NCBI GenBank assembly: GCA_035516255.1
Contig: DATJAL010000017.1
Coordinates: forward strand, 16,018-80,017
Reading direction: 5' to 3'
Length of the DNA stretch: 64,000 nucleotides
DNA from: Chitinivibrionales bacterium
GTDB taxonomy: Bacteria > Fibrobacterota > Chitinivibrionia > Chitinivibrionales > FEN-1185
Shown here: piece after piece, positions 27,010 through 36,755 of the stretch
Position numbering within the stretch: position 1 is the first letter of the stretch
Layout of the letters: each line of letters starts with the position of its first letter
Position numbers and translations under genes: made by a program
The notes under the pieces: generated by a model
The model's input: only the letters and a program-made list of their open reading frames with translations
The model's database searches: none
What the model was told of the DNA's origin: nothing

Positions 27010-28245
27010 ATGAGAATACTGAAAATCCTTTTTATCACCGCCGCATGCGGAGCGGTCTCGCTGGTCCACGCGCAGACGCAGGTGGACGAGCTCATCAAGC
27101 TCAAACAGTCGGGCGTGGACGACGATGTCCTCATCGCGTACGTCCAGAGCGCGCCGCCGGGTCCGGCGCTCAACGCCGACGACATCGTGGTGCTGAGGGG
27201 CGCCGGGATATCGAACGCGGTGATCGCCGAGGCGCTGCGGCACGCTCATGCGAAGCCGCCCGCCGGACAGAGCGCCGTCGAAAGCACGGCGCCCCAGCCG
27301 CAGGAAAACGTGGATCAGACCGAGTTCGAAGAGGCCCTCAACCCCTACGGCTCATGGGTATGGATCGACGGCGTGCGCTACTGGCGGCCAGCCGCCGAAG
27401 TGGGCAATCCCGGCTGGGCTCCTTATATGTCAAGCGGCCACTGGGTATATACCGACCTCGGCTGGACATGGGTCTCCGATTATCCCTGGGGCTGGGCGCC
27501 GTTCCATTACGGCAGGTGGCTGCACCACGGCACGTACGGATGGGTATGGTGGCCCGACGTGACCTGGGGGCCGGCCTGGGTGCGGTGGCGCACGGGCGAC
27601 GAATACTGCGGCTGGGCGCCCCTGCCGCCGTTCACAGTTTTCGTGCCGAACCACGGGTTCTTTTATCACGGCCGCTTTGTGCCCGACGATTTTGAATTCG
27701 GTCTCGCGGCCAACGATTTCTTCTTCGTGCCGTCCCGGCACTTTTGCGACAAAGACGTGTTTGCCTGCCGGCTTGACATACGGCAGCGCCACATCGCCTA
27801 TAAAAAGACCGTTTACATCAGGGACAACTACGCGGTCAACAACGGCCGCGTCATCGGCCGCGGGCCGTCGGCGGACTTTGTCGCGCGCGTCACGCGCACC
27901 GTGGTCAGGCCCCTCGCGGTGGAGACGCGCGTCGTGGAAAAAACGGGCCCGCATTTCCGCGGGATTACCGTTTCGGCGGGAAAACTGGTGGTTGAGCGGC
28001 CGCGTGTCGCGGTAAAGGTGCCGCTGGCGTCCCCGCCTTCGGGCTCAAAGGCAACGAATCCTCCGCACCAGGAGCGAGCAGCGGTCAATGCACCGAGGGA
28101 TGAGGGCAGGCCGAACCGGCAGGACGGAAACGCGGTGGAAAAAACGACGGAGCGAAAATCACCGGATGCCAACGCCGCGCCCCGGCAGAACGAGAAAAAG
28201 CAAGAGGGCAAGGACGAAGGGGACAGGGAGCATCGGGACCGCTAA
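27010..28245 (+). CDS. Secreted DUF6600 family protein with long basic tail
   Basis: This is a 411-residue exported protein with a signal at 1-21. Residues 22-80 form a small helical domain (QVDELIKLKQSGVDDDVLIAYV, ISNAVIAEAL). The DUF6600 Trp-rich repeats follow (about 104-210): NPYGSWVWIDGVRYWRP, HWVYTDLGWTWVSDYPWGW, FHYGRWLHHGTYGWVWWPD and YCGWAPLPP. The tail (about 330-411) is low-complexity and charged. It is a paralogue of the protein at 5170. The next gene starts 2 bases after the stop, so the pair is an operon. Confidence 0.78.
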   Translation: MRILKILFITAACGAVSLVHAQTQVDELIKLKQSGVDDDVLIAYVQSAPPGPALNADDIVVLRGAGISNAVIAEALRHAHAKPPAGQSAVESTAPQPQENVDQTEFEEALNPYGSWVWIDGVRYWRPAAEVGNPGWAPYMSSGHWVYTDLGWTWVSDYPWGWAPFHYGRWLHHGTYGWVWWPDVTWGPAWVRWRTGDEYCGWAPLPPFTVFVPNHGFFYHGRFVPDDFEFGLAANDFFFVPSRHFCDKDVFACRLDIRQRHIAYKKTVYIRDNYAVNNGRVIGRGPSADFVARVTRTVVRPLAVETRVVEKTGPHFRGITVSAGKLVVERPRVAVKVPLASPPSGSKATNPPHQERAAVNAPRDEGRPNRQDGNAVEKTTERKSPDANAAPRQNEKKQEGKDEGDREHRDR

Positions 28246-28247
28246 TC

Positions 28248-29066
28248 ATGCCCCGTCCTTCCATTTTGCTTTTCGCAATTTTTCCACTGCTGCTATTTGG
28301 TTGCGTTGCCAACCAGATCGCTACGCTCCAATCCGGCACGAACATCAATGACGTGCGCAAAAGCCTGGGCAGGGAGAAGGACGTCATCAATTATTCCGAC
28401 TACATTCTTTTCGCATACGAAACCGAAGATCCCGAGAACTACACTGTATTCAAATTTGTCAATGGTTCTCTTGCGGCGCAGGAGGTCGTACCGAAGTGGG
28501 TGGTGAAAGTCATCAACAAGTCCGAAAGTTCCGTAAAAACGAGCGTGCGCGATTACTGCGCCGCGGCGCGGACGCTCCAAAAGCAAAAATTGAACAAGGC
28601 CGCCTATGCGTTGATGAGAACCTATTTCGAACAAAATCCCGATTCGGGAATGGCCCTGATCTGCCTGACCCAGCTCTATCTCAACGATTCCCTTTTCGAC
28701 AGCGCCGCGGCTGTGTACGACAACGCGCTTATGCAGGAAAAAAGGGAAAACGCGAGGTCGTCGCTGCAGAACAACAAGTTGGCGCTGTTCATCCGCGCCC
28801 GGCGATTTCAAAAAGCCGAAGACCTGGGCAAGGCCCTGCTTGCCGATTCAACAATGCCTTTCAAGCAGGGCATGCATTACAACATGGCCTGCATGTATTC
28901 GCTGCAGAATAAAAAAACCGAGGCGATACGGGAGCTTAAAGAGGCTTTCAACGCCGGGGATAAAGGCTTTACAAGAAAGCAGCTCGATCATGACAAGGAC
29001 CTGGACAATATCAGAAAAGAGCCGGGGTATGTGGAGATTTACAAGAGGTTACCGACGGGAAAGTAA
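28248..29066 (+). CDS. TPR-containing lipoprotein
   Basis: This is a 272-residue predicted lipoprotein (signal ILLFAIFPLLLFGC, lipobox LFGC). The first part (20-80) resembles the SmpA/BamE-like or DUF-type start IATLQSGTNINDVRKSLG, with a possible hairpin fold. Residues about 100-260 carry tetratricopeptide-like helices (AAYALMRTYFEQNPDSGMAL, MACMYSLQNKKTEAIRELKEAF). It is a likely scaffold in the outer-membrane periplasmic face and is probably co-expressed with the upstream DUF6600 protein. Confidence 0.7.
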   Translation: MPRPSILLFAIFPLLLFGCVANQIATLQSGTNINDVRKSLGREKDVINYSDYILFAYETEDPENYTVFKFVNGSLAAQEVVPKWVVKVINKSESSVKTSVRDYCAAARTLQKQKLNKAAYALMRTYFEQNPDSGMALICLTQLYLNDSLFDSAAAVYDNALMQEKRENARSSLQNNKLALFIRARRFQKAEDLGKALLADSTMPFKQGMHYNMACMYSLQNKKTEAIRELKEAFNAGDKGFTRKQLDHDKDLDNIRKEPGYVEIYKRLPTGK

Positions 29067-29089
29067 CTACAATAAATCAAGAAAAGTTT

Positions 29090-29243
29090 GTGGGGGAGGT
29101 TTCCCCCTCGCTCCGGCCCGGTCGTGCTCCAACATTTCCTAACTATTTCGTTCCCGTAAAGCACGCCCGGTCCTCCGCTCCCCCCTCCCGGGTGCGGCCG
29201 GATACCGACGGCGGCGAGATTCACACATCCGTTGGGCGCACCC
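29090..29243 (+). repeat. Family-A intergenic repeat, copy 2
   Basis: This 154-base element matches the copy at 13346-13500: TGGGGGAGGTTTCCCCCTCG at the start, CGGCCCGGTCGTGCTCCAA and CCCGTAAAGCACGCCCGGTCC inside, and GGGCGCACCC at the end. It begins 24 bases after the TPR-lipoprotein stop. The remaining 190 bases to the kinase gene show nothing further. Confidence 0.75.
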
Positions 29244-29435
29244 GCGGGGAGCGGCGGATTTTTTGGTGCCAAATCGTTTATAATCACCAAAAAATATTTT
29301 GGACAGCGGGCGGAGGGGATGGTCATGAGGTATCCTCGGGGCGGTTGAGGTATGCGTCTGTCAAAAACCCATGTGCTCCGTCAAGTAATAATAATGTAAT
29401 ATAACGAGAGATTGACAGAAAAGACGGAAGAAACA

Positions 29436-31289
29436 TCATCCTTTTTGCATCTTCTTCGCCATGCGCTGCAGCTCGGAAACGGCCTTTTTGTTGTATTCGT
29501 GGTCCGGGTTGCCGCGCAGCGCGGTGCGCAGCTGCCACCACGAATCGAGCGCCTCCTTGTAGGTCTGCTCCGTGGGGCTCGCGTCGAACTCCGCGGTGGC
29601 GCACAGCGCGGTGTAATAGTACACCTCCTGCTTCAGCAGGTCGTAGTCGATGAAGGCGTGCGGGAGGTTCATGCATTGCGAAAGCAGCTTTTTGCAATCG
29701 TCGTAGCGCTGGTTTTTAAAGGCAAATTTCGCCTTTGCAAGCAGGAATTCCCCGTCGCCGATATTGTTGCTCTCGAGAAACTGGGCGAGCCGCCCCGTGT
29801 TCTGCGTCTTCTCGAGCGCGCGCAGCTTGAAGATGAGCGCCTGCGCCGTGTGCGCCTGCTCCTGGGAGAGCATGTCGTAGAGGCCGAGGATGGTCTGGTA
29901 ATTCTTGGCCTTGAGCTCGTTTTCCATGATCACAAGGAGGTCGTCGGTGCCGTATTTTTCCTGCAGCAGCTCCACCTGCGAGGCGGCCTTTGCCGGTCTG
30001 GGCGCAGGCTTTTCTTCCGCCGGGCGGGCCGATGTCTTGACTGAAGGGAATTCTTTTCTGTGCGCCGGCATTGCCGCCGGTTCGGACACCGAAGGTTTTG
30101 CCGCGGCAAGCGTCTCGGCTGGCGAAGGCACCACCGGTTTCGGAACGGGCACGGTGACGCTGGGGACGCGGGCGGCCGCCCTGCGGTCCATGAAAAGCTT
30201 GTATTGCGGCCACAGGTACCGGTATCCGGCGGCGCCAAGCAGCGCCACCACGAGCGCCGCCGCCAGCGGCTTCCACGGGAAGCGCCGGCGCTCCGCCGCT
30301 ACCACCTTTTTTCCGCCCCCGATGGCGATCTGCGCCGCCATGACCTCCTCGGGGGTCCTGCCGGTGATGTTCGCGTGTATCTTGTGCAGTTCGTCGAGCA
30401 GGGCGGCCGCGGAGGGCACGCGGTTCGCGGGGTCCTGCTCCATGCATTTGTAAATGATGCGGCGCAGACGGCCCGGAAGCCTGATGTGGTATTCCTCGAG
30501 GGGCTTGAACTTGTTTTTTGTTTTGTCGGCGATGAGCCTGGGAAAACTCGTTTGCGGGAACGCCACGATGCCCGTGACGACCTCGTACATGGTTACGCCG
30601 AGCGCGTAGAGGTCGGTGGTTTCGTCGAGCTTTTTTTTCTCGAGCTGCTCAGGCGCCAGGTACTGCAGCGTTCCCGCGACCAGGCCGTCCATGGTGTGGA
30701 ACGAGACGTCGGCGGGCCGCGCGATGCCGAAGTCCATGAGCTTGACGATGCCGTTGTTGCAAATCATGATGTTGGCGGGCTTGAGGTCGCGGTGGATCAC
30801 GCCGTGGTAGTTCTTGCCGTAAATGGAGCAGTCCTGGTTGTGCGCGTAGTTGAGCGCCCGGCAGATCATGATGCCGATGGCGGTGCAGACAGAGGGGGGC
30901 AGCGCACCGCGCTCGGCGATGAGCTTGTCGAGGCCGATGCCGTCGATTTTTTCCATTTCGATGTAGGGCAGGCCGTTCCATTCTCCCACGCCGTGGATTT
31001 CCACGATGTTGGGATGGCTCAGCTTTGCGCTGATTTTTATTTCGGTCTGGAAGCGCTGCTGCACTGTCTCGGTGGCGCCTGGGTTGATGATTTTTACGGC
31101 GCGGTACATCTCGAGCTGCGCGTTCCATATTTCGTAAACCGCGGCCATGCCGCCCTGACCCAAAAGCTTTGTGATGACTCCTGAGCCAAGCGGAATCTGC
31201 TGCTTGCCGTCGGGCAACGGTACAGGGGCCACCGCACCGGGCATCGTTGCCATATTTTTCACGATGATATGGTTTTCGCGATTGTCCAT
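29436..31289 (-). CDS. Transmembrane Ser/Thr protein kinase (Hanks type)
   Basis: This is a 617-residue kinase. The cytoplasmic kinase domain (about 35-305) has the glycine loop GQGGMAAVY, Lys66 (AVKII), catalytic HRDLKPAN (166-173), DFG (186-188), and APEQ in the activation segment. One membrane helix at about 340-358 is followed by a Pro/Ala-rich linker (380-445). The C-terminal domain of helical TPR-like repeats (about 450-617; VELLQEKYGTDDLLVIMENEL, GLYDMLSQEQAHTAQALIFK) is then extracytoplasmic. No partner phosphatase or FHA gene is adjacent. The start codon is not marked by a clear Shine-Dalgarno. Confidence 0.9.
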   Translation of the reverse strand: MDNRENHIIVKNMATMPGAVAPVPLPDGKQQIPLGSGVITKLLGQGGMAAVYEIWNAQLEMYRAVKIINPGATETVQQRFQTEIKISAKLSHPNIVEIHGVGEWNGLPYIEMEKIDGIGLDKLIAERGALPPSVCTAIGIMICRALNYAHNQDCSIYGKNYHGVIHRDLKPANIMICNNGIVKLMDFGIARPADVSFHTMDGLVAGTLQYLAPEQLEKKKLDETTDLYALGVTMYEVVTGIVAFPQTSFPRLIADKTKNKFKPLEEYHIRLPGRLRRIIYKCMEQDPANRVPSAAALLDELHKIHANITGRTPEEVMAAQIAIGGGKKVVAAERRRFPWKPLAAALVVALLGAAGYRYLWPQYKLFMDRRAAARVPSVTVPVPKPVVPSPAETLAAAKPSVSEPAAMPAHRKEFPSVKTSARPAEEKPAPRPAKAASQVELLQEKYGTDDLLVIMENELKAKNYQTILGLYDMLSQEQAHTAQALIFKLRALEKTQNTGRLAQFLESNNIGDGEFLLAKAKFAFKNQRYDDCKKLLSQCMNLPHAFIDYDLLKQEVYYYTALCATAEFDASPTEQTYKEALDSWWQLRTALRGNPDHEYNKKAVSELQRMAKKMQKG

Positions 31290-31592
31290 AGAAATAAAGC
31301 CATCCCATTATTCCCTGAAACCGCGGGTGGCAGCAGGGAAAAACATTCAATTACGTATAATATCTAATTATATAGTACCGGATATTTTTTTTCCTTGTTT
31401 TTTTTTGCAGGTGGATGCTGGCTTTTCCTGCTTGATAACAGTTGGCTTTTTCATTATTTTAAGACCGGGGAAACACCTGAAATTTTTAATGCATTTTCCG
31501 GTGACAAAACCTATGCTGCCGGAAAATGTGGGACGCGGTGCACTTCCTTTCTAAAACGCTTAAACATATTGTCCTAAAAAGGGGGAGAATGC
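31290..31592. other. AT-rich divergent intergenic region
   Basis: This 303-base gap between the divergent kinase and DUF5107-like genes is AT-rich and holds no supported gene or repeat. Promoters for both sides are expected here. The Shine-Dalgarno GGGGGAG for the downstream gene is at 31580-31586. Confidence 0.4.
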
Positions 31593-33239
31593 ATGTCGTT
31601 GATAAATTCCAAAATTAATCTTGTGAACTCAGTCATTGTTATTACCGGAATAACGCTCTTGTCCATTGCCGCTCCGGTGGGTGCCGCGGTTACCCTTACC
31701 CAGGGCACCATCAACTACAATCATGGAACCGTCAATCTCAATCCCGACCACACCCTGGGCAGCGGCGGCGGCAGCATTCCCACCACGCTCCCCACGCTCG
31801 TGCTGGAAAACGAGTATATTCGGGTCAAGGTGGTTCCGAGTTACGGCGCGCGCGTCATTTCTCTCTACTACAAGCCGTCCGGCCACGAGGAACTGTGGGC
31901 CGACCCCAATGCCGTGGTGATGTCGATGAGCTCGTTTTACTACAACTGGCTCATGGTGTGGGGAGGAATATTCCCCGCGTGGGGCGCGCCCGAGCACGGC
32001 AAGTACTGGTTCCTTCCGTGGGATTACAGTATTGTCAAGCAGACGAGCGACACGGTTTCCATCGCGATGTACATGACCGATTCCATTCCCTGGCGGCCAA
32101 GTTATTCGAGCGGCCATTCGGCGTACGGCGCCACGGGCATCAAGTGCACCTTCATGGTGACGCTCGTATCCGGCATGACGGGCATCGCCGTTGACGTGAC
32201 GCTGGTCAATCCAAGCGCGGCCTCGGTTGGAACCGAGTACTGGACCTGCACGACCGTGTCCCCCGGCAGCGTGCCCACCAACCTTACGCTCACCGACGGC
32301 GCGCAGATGATCATGCCCTGCGACACCATCATCATCGTGCCGGGGTACGACGGCCTGAGGGCGCAGGAGACGCCGGTGACCGGCGACTGGTTCCTGTTCA
32401 ACAAGCTCCGCTGGTGGAAGAACTGGGTCGAGCAGGGCATTCTCTACGCCTATCCGAAAAGCAACCTCTGGGGCATCATGAACCACACCCCGGCGAGCCC
32501 CGAGGCGATCATGCGCATCTGCGACAACAAGACGACGTTTTCCTGCAAGATCTGGACCTGCGGGTACGGCGGCCTGCCGTACTGGGAGCCGTGGGCCGGC
32601 ATCTCGGACCAGTTTTACCATAAAGCAACGTTCGCCGCCGGCGAGACAAAGGCGTGGCATGAGTTTTTCTCGCCCTCGCTCGGCCTCGACAGCGTCACGC
32701 ACGCCTCCGACGACGCCATGGCCAACCTCACGACCCCCAAGAGCAAATACGACGGCAGCGTGGACGACAGCGTGCGGGTGACGGCGCAGATGTTCCTCAC
32801 GAAGCCGGCGCGCCAGGTCCATGCCGTTCTCACGCTCGACGGCGGCGGCCTTTCGCAGAGCCTTTACGATGCAACGGTATCGCCGGATTCGACAAAGGGG
32901 AACAGCGCCAGGGTTTCCATCGCCTGCAAGCAGGTGTACAACAGCGCAACCGCGCTGACGCTGAAAATTACGGATCTGCAGGGCAAACAGCTCCTCAACG
33001 CGGTCAAGCCGCTTTCCTTTGTCAATTGCGCCGCGACCGGCGTGTTTATGGGCGTTTATCCGCAGGGCATGGTAGACAGGAATTACGGGAAAATTGCGGT
33101 TTATACGGTGAGCGGGAAGTGCATCGGCGTCTGCACAGACAAGGCCGAGCTTGAATCGATGGCCCTGGGCTACGGAACGTACCTGATTCGCTACAGCAAC
33201 GGCGTCATGCAAAAATATCTGAGATCGGCATCAAAATAA
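31593..33239 (+). CDS. Secreted DUF5107-like (aldose-epimerase-fold) protein
   Basis: This is a 548-residue exported protein with a signal at about 1-31 (ending APVGAA). The body resembles DUF5107 / galactose-mutarotase-type beta-supersandwich proteins: LVLENEYIRVKVVPSYGARVISLYYKPSGHE, then WGGIFPAWGAPEHG. Such domains bind or modify glycans and are often fused to GH-related modules. The C-terminal 90 residues contain a compact beta module (KIAVYTVSGKCIGV, GYGTYLIRYSNGVMQ) like the sorting domains of neighbours. A hairpin terminator follows 26 bases after the stop. Confidence 0.65.
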   Translation: MSLINSKINLVNSVIVITGITLLSIAAPVGAAVTLTQGTINYNHGTVNLNPDHTLGSGGGSIPTTLPTLVLENEYIRVKVVPSYGARVISLYYKPSGHEELWADPNAVVMSMSSFYYNWLMVWGGIFPAWGAPEHGKYWFLPWDYSIVKQTSDTVSIAMYMTDSIPWRPSYSSGHSAYGATGIKCTFMVTLVSGMTGIAVDVTLVNPSAASVGTEYWTCTTVSPGSVPTNLTLTDGAQMIMPCDTIIIVPGYDGLRAQETPVTGDWFLFNKLRWWKNWVEQGILYAYPKSNLWGIMNHTPASPEAIMRICDNKTTFSCKIWTCGYGGLPYWEPWAGISDQFYHKATFAAGETKAWHEFFSPSLGLDSVTHASDDAMANLTTPKSKYDGSVDDSVRVTAQMFLTKPARQVHAVLTLDGGGLSQSLYDATVSPDSTKGNSARVSIACKQVYNSATALTLKITDLQGKQLLNAVKPLSFVNCAATGVFMGVYPQGMVDRNYGKIAVYTVSGKCIGVCTDKAELESMALGYGTYLIRYSNGVMQKYLRSASK

Positions 33240-33264
33240 ATTTTCCTTTGTTTCGGAAGATTTC

Positions 33265-33298
33265 AAACCCCTTCGCTGGACAAGTGCAAGGGGTTTTT
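33265..33298 (+). terminator. Rho-independent terminator
   Basis: AAACCCCTT (33265-33273) and AAGGGGTTTTT (33288-33298) form a stem with a 14-base loop and a T-run. It lies 26 bases after the DUF5107-like stop. Confidence 0.75.
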
Positions 33299-33725
33299 AC
33301 TAGAAGAAAACTTTTCGTCTATTACTTGTCAGTCAACAGCTTTCGCGGGCGAAGTTTCCCCCTTGGGTGCAGTGTTCTGTATGGATACCTTAGGAAAAAT
33401 GAATTTGAGACGGATGTTTACAAGAAAAGCATATAGGATGATGTTTCGCGCCAGTGCGGAACTGGAGGGTGAGCAAGTGCGAATTGTCACTTTGTTCCCT
33501 GAGGTGAGGTAGTTGCGCTTCGCGTCTTTATTATGTCGTTTGCCTCATGCCAGCTACCAAATCGTCCGGTCGTCGAGTAGCCGCACTTTAGCGTGGCGTA
33601 TCGAGACGCGGGCGGCCCCGCAACGAGGCGAACAGCCGAGCCCAGAAGGAGGAACGGTGCCGTGACCGGCAGGCGCCATGAATTGACTTGACTGATTGGA
33701 AATATCTTCATGCAGGCCGGAAAAA
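33299..33725. other. Gene-free interval with degenerate GC-rich sequence
   Basis: No supported gene. Reading the minus strand at 33487-33640 gives a non-conserved-looking open stretch. The part 33540-33670 has short palindromic GC-rich pieces resembling eroded copies of the intergenic repeats found elsewhere, but I could not align it to one family. Confidence 0.35.
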
Positions 33726-36266
33726 TCATTTCATCACAACGATTTCTTTTCTGTAAGACGTGTTTCGTGCCGAGAGAAACGCGAAATACGTGCCCGATTC
33801 GCATCCGGTAACGTCCCATTTTATCGAATTTATCTTCGCCGAAATGGCCTTGGAAAAAACACATTGTCCTCTCAGGTTGTAAATATGCAGGACAAGCGGA
33901 CCCTGCAAGGTGAAAATCGACGATGCAATGAAGAATTGTGTGAAACGGCGCGCCGGGTTCGGGGAGCATGAGAATGCCCCCTGCGATGACATAGAGGAAT
34001 TCATCCGGGGAAGAACGGGACTGGGGAGCGGCCGGGGCAGCCGGTCGGCGAACGGATATTTGCAAAATGCGACGAGGTCGCCGCGCTGCTGCGCGGAAAA
34101 GGCGAGCACCGCGGTCTTCGCTTTTTTCGCCTCTCCGTCGTGCCACAGCACCGCCTCCATGATGCTTTGGGCCCGGCCGTCGTGGAGATAACTTTCCCTG
34201 CCGCCCGCATCGCCATTGAATCCGATCCCCCACAGCGGCGGCGTACGCCACTGGCTGCCCGACGCGTTTTCCTGGCTGTAATCGTCGGCAAGGCCGGCGC
34301 CCATGTCATGGAGCAGGAGGTCGGTGAACGGCTGGATCTCAAGGTTGTTGAGTTCGGGAAATTGGCTTGATGTTCCGGTGTGCATCGCCGGCACATGGCA
34401 TTTGACGCAGCCCGCGTTTTCGAAAAGCGCTTTGCCGCGGATGGCCGAGGAATCCTGCCAGTTGCCGCGCGGCGGCGGCACGCACAGGGCCGCATACGTC
34501 AGCAGCAGGGCGAGACCGCTGTCGGAAAGTTCCGCGCCGGCAGCGCCGCCGCTGTCCGCGGGAAAATAGCCGCTGGTGAGTCCGATGCACCGGTTGGCGA
34601 GGTATGCAATTTCGCCCTTGAGGCTGGGGACCGACGCCTTCCAGCCGAACCTGCCGAGCTTTCGCACGCCGTCAACAGGGTCTATCGCGTAATTCGCACG
34701 GCCCGAAATCCCGTCGCCGTCCCGGTCGCTCGAGTCGGCGCGGACCAGGATGCTGTCTTCGGGCACCGCTTCGAGCAGTCCCGCCCCGCAAACCAAGGGG
34801 CTGACGCGGTAGGAAAAGACGACGGTGCTGTCGAGAGGCCCCTTGGTCATATTGACAAAAGAGACAGCCGGCTTGCGCAGGGTGTAGGCCTCGCCGTCGC
34901 TAAACGTGCCGTTCACGGGGGTGTACGACACCTTGACCTGGCCGTCCCCCGCGGCGCCGCTGGCCGCCTTGCATTGCAGCACGTCCCCGTAGACCGGGTG
35001 CGGCGCGATACCGCCCTGCTGCCGCACTCCCAGCAGCACCATGGCCTGCAGGGAATCTCCCGCGCTGTCGGCCGTGTGGCCCGCGCCTGCTTGAACGTGG
35101 CATTCATAGCAGCTCGCCTGAAGATAACCGGGTCCAAGGCTGCCGGCGGCGTAAAAGGGGCTCTTGTCAACAGGGGAAATCACCTGGCTTCCGTTGCAGT
35201 CCGGGTCGCTGGGGAAATTTTTCAGGTTGCCCGTTTTCCAATCGGTGTCGAACAGCGCCTTGCCCGAAAGGAAATCAGGCGACCTGCCCCAGCCCGCGTT
35301 GACGCAATGCTGGGTGAAACCGTAGCTGGGCTGGGTGATGTAGCTTATCGACGCGTCGCCGGCCGGGTTGGCCCAGGGGTGCTGAAACCGCTGCCCGAGT
35401 TTTCCGCTCCCCACATAGTAACGGTTGAGCGCCGTTGTGTAACTGCGAGTCCCGGCCGGATCAGTGAGGAGGAGCTCGAAATCGACCAGCTCGCCGACCG
35501 ACACCGCGGCAACCGTGGTGGTGTACCATTGGACGCTCGGACCGAACGGCGACCCCGAGGGGAATTTCGGGTCGGGCCCGGTGTGCTGGTTGATGAGGAG
35601 ATTTGCAGCGCCCATGTTCAGCGCGAACTCGGCGCGTACGCATATCGAATCAACCACGCTGTGATTGAACGCGTGGAATTCGAGCGCGGAACTGTTCATG
35701 GCGGGAAACACGGCGAACTCGATGCTGTCACCGTAATCCTTGAAAGACAACATATACGCCGTGTTCGTGAAATAAGCGTTGGGAAAATTGTCCGACCGGT
35801 ACTCGTTCTCGTGGCGGTCCCTGAACCGTCCGCTCGCCGTCACGGTGAGCGGCAGTTTCGGCGAGGGCGTAAAAGGCTGCCCGAGAATTTTAGTGAACCA
35901 TTTGGTGTCGTCGGAAAAAGTCCCTGTTCCGACAAGCGGCGAGCAGACAAGGGTGTAGTAAAAGTCAATCTGTGTATAGGCCGGCGCCGGCACGGTCGCG
36001 GTGTAATAGTCGCCGGCTTTTGTCATGGCAACGGTGACAAGCGGCGCGTTGCTTTTTATATAATTAAGCGAGACACCCGAAATAACGGCCTTTTCGTCCG
36101 AGGATTTGAACGGGAAATATTTGAACACGGCGCCGGAAGCGTTCTCGGAAACGTCCTGGGTGAAAAAATTTATATGGACAAAATTGTAGGTGACCGCCGG
36201 AGCAATAGTGAAAAATGAACATGCGAGGATGCATGCAGGAAGGACGGCTCTTTTTGTTTTCGACAT
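33726..36266 (-). CDS. Secreted di-heme oxidoreductase (DHOR/DUF1111-like) with sorting domain
   Basis: This is an 846-residue exported protein. A signal peptide is followed by a roughly 270-residue beta-rich N-terminal domain. The redox domain then shows two c-type heme sites, CYECH (386-390) and CVKCH (620-624). The spacing and flanking text (SCYECHVQAGAG, GKALFENAGCVKCHVP, LLLHDMGAGLADD, WRTPPLWGIG, YLHDGRAQSIMEAVLWHDGEA) fit the DUF1111 / di-heme thiol-oxidoreductase-MauG class. A sorting domain ends it (LHIYNLRGQCVFSK ... SGTYFAFLSA). It probably handles electrons at the cell surface; the substrate is unknown. The ATG at 36266 is preferred over a GTG at 36275. Confidence 0.82.
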   Translation of the reverse strand: MSKTKRAVLPACILACSFFTIAPAVTYNFVHINFFTQDVSENASGAVFKYFPFKSSDEKAVISGVSLNYIKSNAPLVTVAMTKAGDYYTATVPAPAYTQIDFYYTLVCSPLVGTGTFSDDTKWFTKILGQPFTPSPKLPLTVTASGRFRDRHENEYRSDNFPNAYFTNTAYMLSFKDYGDSIEFAVFPAMNSSALEFHAFNHSVVDSICVRAEFALNMGAANLLINQHTGPDPKFPSGSPFGPSVQWYTTTVAAVSVGELVDFELLLTDPAGTRSYTTALNRYYVGSGKLGQRFQHPWANPAGDASISYITQPSYGFTQHCVNAGWGRSPDFLSGKALFDTDWKTGNLKNFPSDPDCNGSQVISPVDKSPFYAAGSLGPGYLQASCYECHVQAGAGHTADSAGDSLQAMVLLGVRQQGGIAPHPVYGDVLQCKAASGAAGDGQVKVSYTPVNGTFSDGEAYTLRKPAVSFVNMTKGPLDSTVVFSYRVSPLVCGAGLLEAVPEDSILVRADSSDRDGDGISGRANYAIDPVDGVRKLGRFGWKASVPSLKGEIAYLANRCIGLTSGYFPADSGGAAGAELSDSGLALLLTYAALCVPPPRGNWQDSSAIRGKALFENAGCVKCHVPAMHTGTSSQFPELNNLEIQPFTDLLLHDMGAGLADDYSQENASGSQWRTPPLWGIGFNGDAGGRESYLHDGRAQSIMEAVLWHDGEAKKAKTAVLAFSAQQRGDLVAFCKYPFADRLPRPLPSPVLPRMNSSMSSQGAFSCSPNPARRFTQFFIASSIFTLQGPLVLHIYNLRGQCVFSKAISAKINSIKWDVTGCESGTYFAFLSARNTSYRKEIVVMK

Positions 36267-36405
36267 GGTCCGCACCGGATAAGCGATCGAACGGTTTTTT
36301 CAATACAAAAAAAACCAAAAAGATCCGCCCCCCCGGTGTTAAATATACGCTATTAGGACGGGGTTTACCAAAATTCATGAAGCGAGCATCTCGTACCATA
36401 AGATC

Positions 36406-36581
36406 TGGGCGTTACCCTTCCTCGCATTGTTATGCGAGGAGGGGTCGGCCGTCCTTCCGGTCCACCCCTTCGGGTGCTTCTCCCTCGTCAGGGATTTCCA
36501 AGGGTCACAAGGGTCGTCGTCCTTCGGCTCGGGCAGCACCGCGCCCCTGCGCGGCCTCCAGTCTTGCCTAACGCACGGCAA
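36406..36581 (-). repeat. Family-B intergenic repeat, inverted copy
   Basis: Read on the minus strand, this starts TGCCGTGCGTTAGGCAAGAC and ends AGGGTAACGCCCA. It shares GACTGGAGGC, GGTGCTGCCCGAGCCG and GGACCGGAAGGACGGCCGACCC with the copies at 13602 and 57604. It carries an insertion in the middle relative to them. A second short end fragment (GCCGCGGAACGCCCAA) lies at 36699-36714. Confidence 0.72.
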
Positions 36582-36755
36582 AAAATAATCTGCCGTAGTT
36601 CAAATATTTTGCTTACGAATATGGTTGCGGAAGCTGCTATCTTCAAAAAGAACACTTGACTTATAATAATTATATTGCAGTTCGTTAAACGATGCAGAAG
36701 CCGCGGAACGCCCAATTTTTTAGTAAATTTTTAAACGGCGATAGGTAAAAATAAA

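Noticed and set aside
31629..33212. 527-codon minus-strand open frame
   Set aside because: It is antisense to the DUF5107-like gene, which has a signal peptide, a Shine-Dalgarno and a recognisable fold. The antisense protein is His/Arg-rich and matches the shadow of GC-rich third positions.
34380..36218. 612-codon plus-strand open frame
   Set aside because: It is the antisense shadow of the di-heme oxidoreductase, with Arg/Val/Ala-rich composition and no domain.
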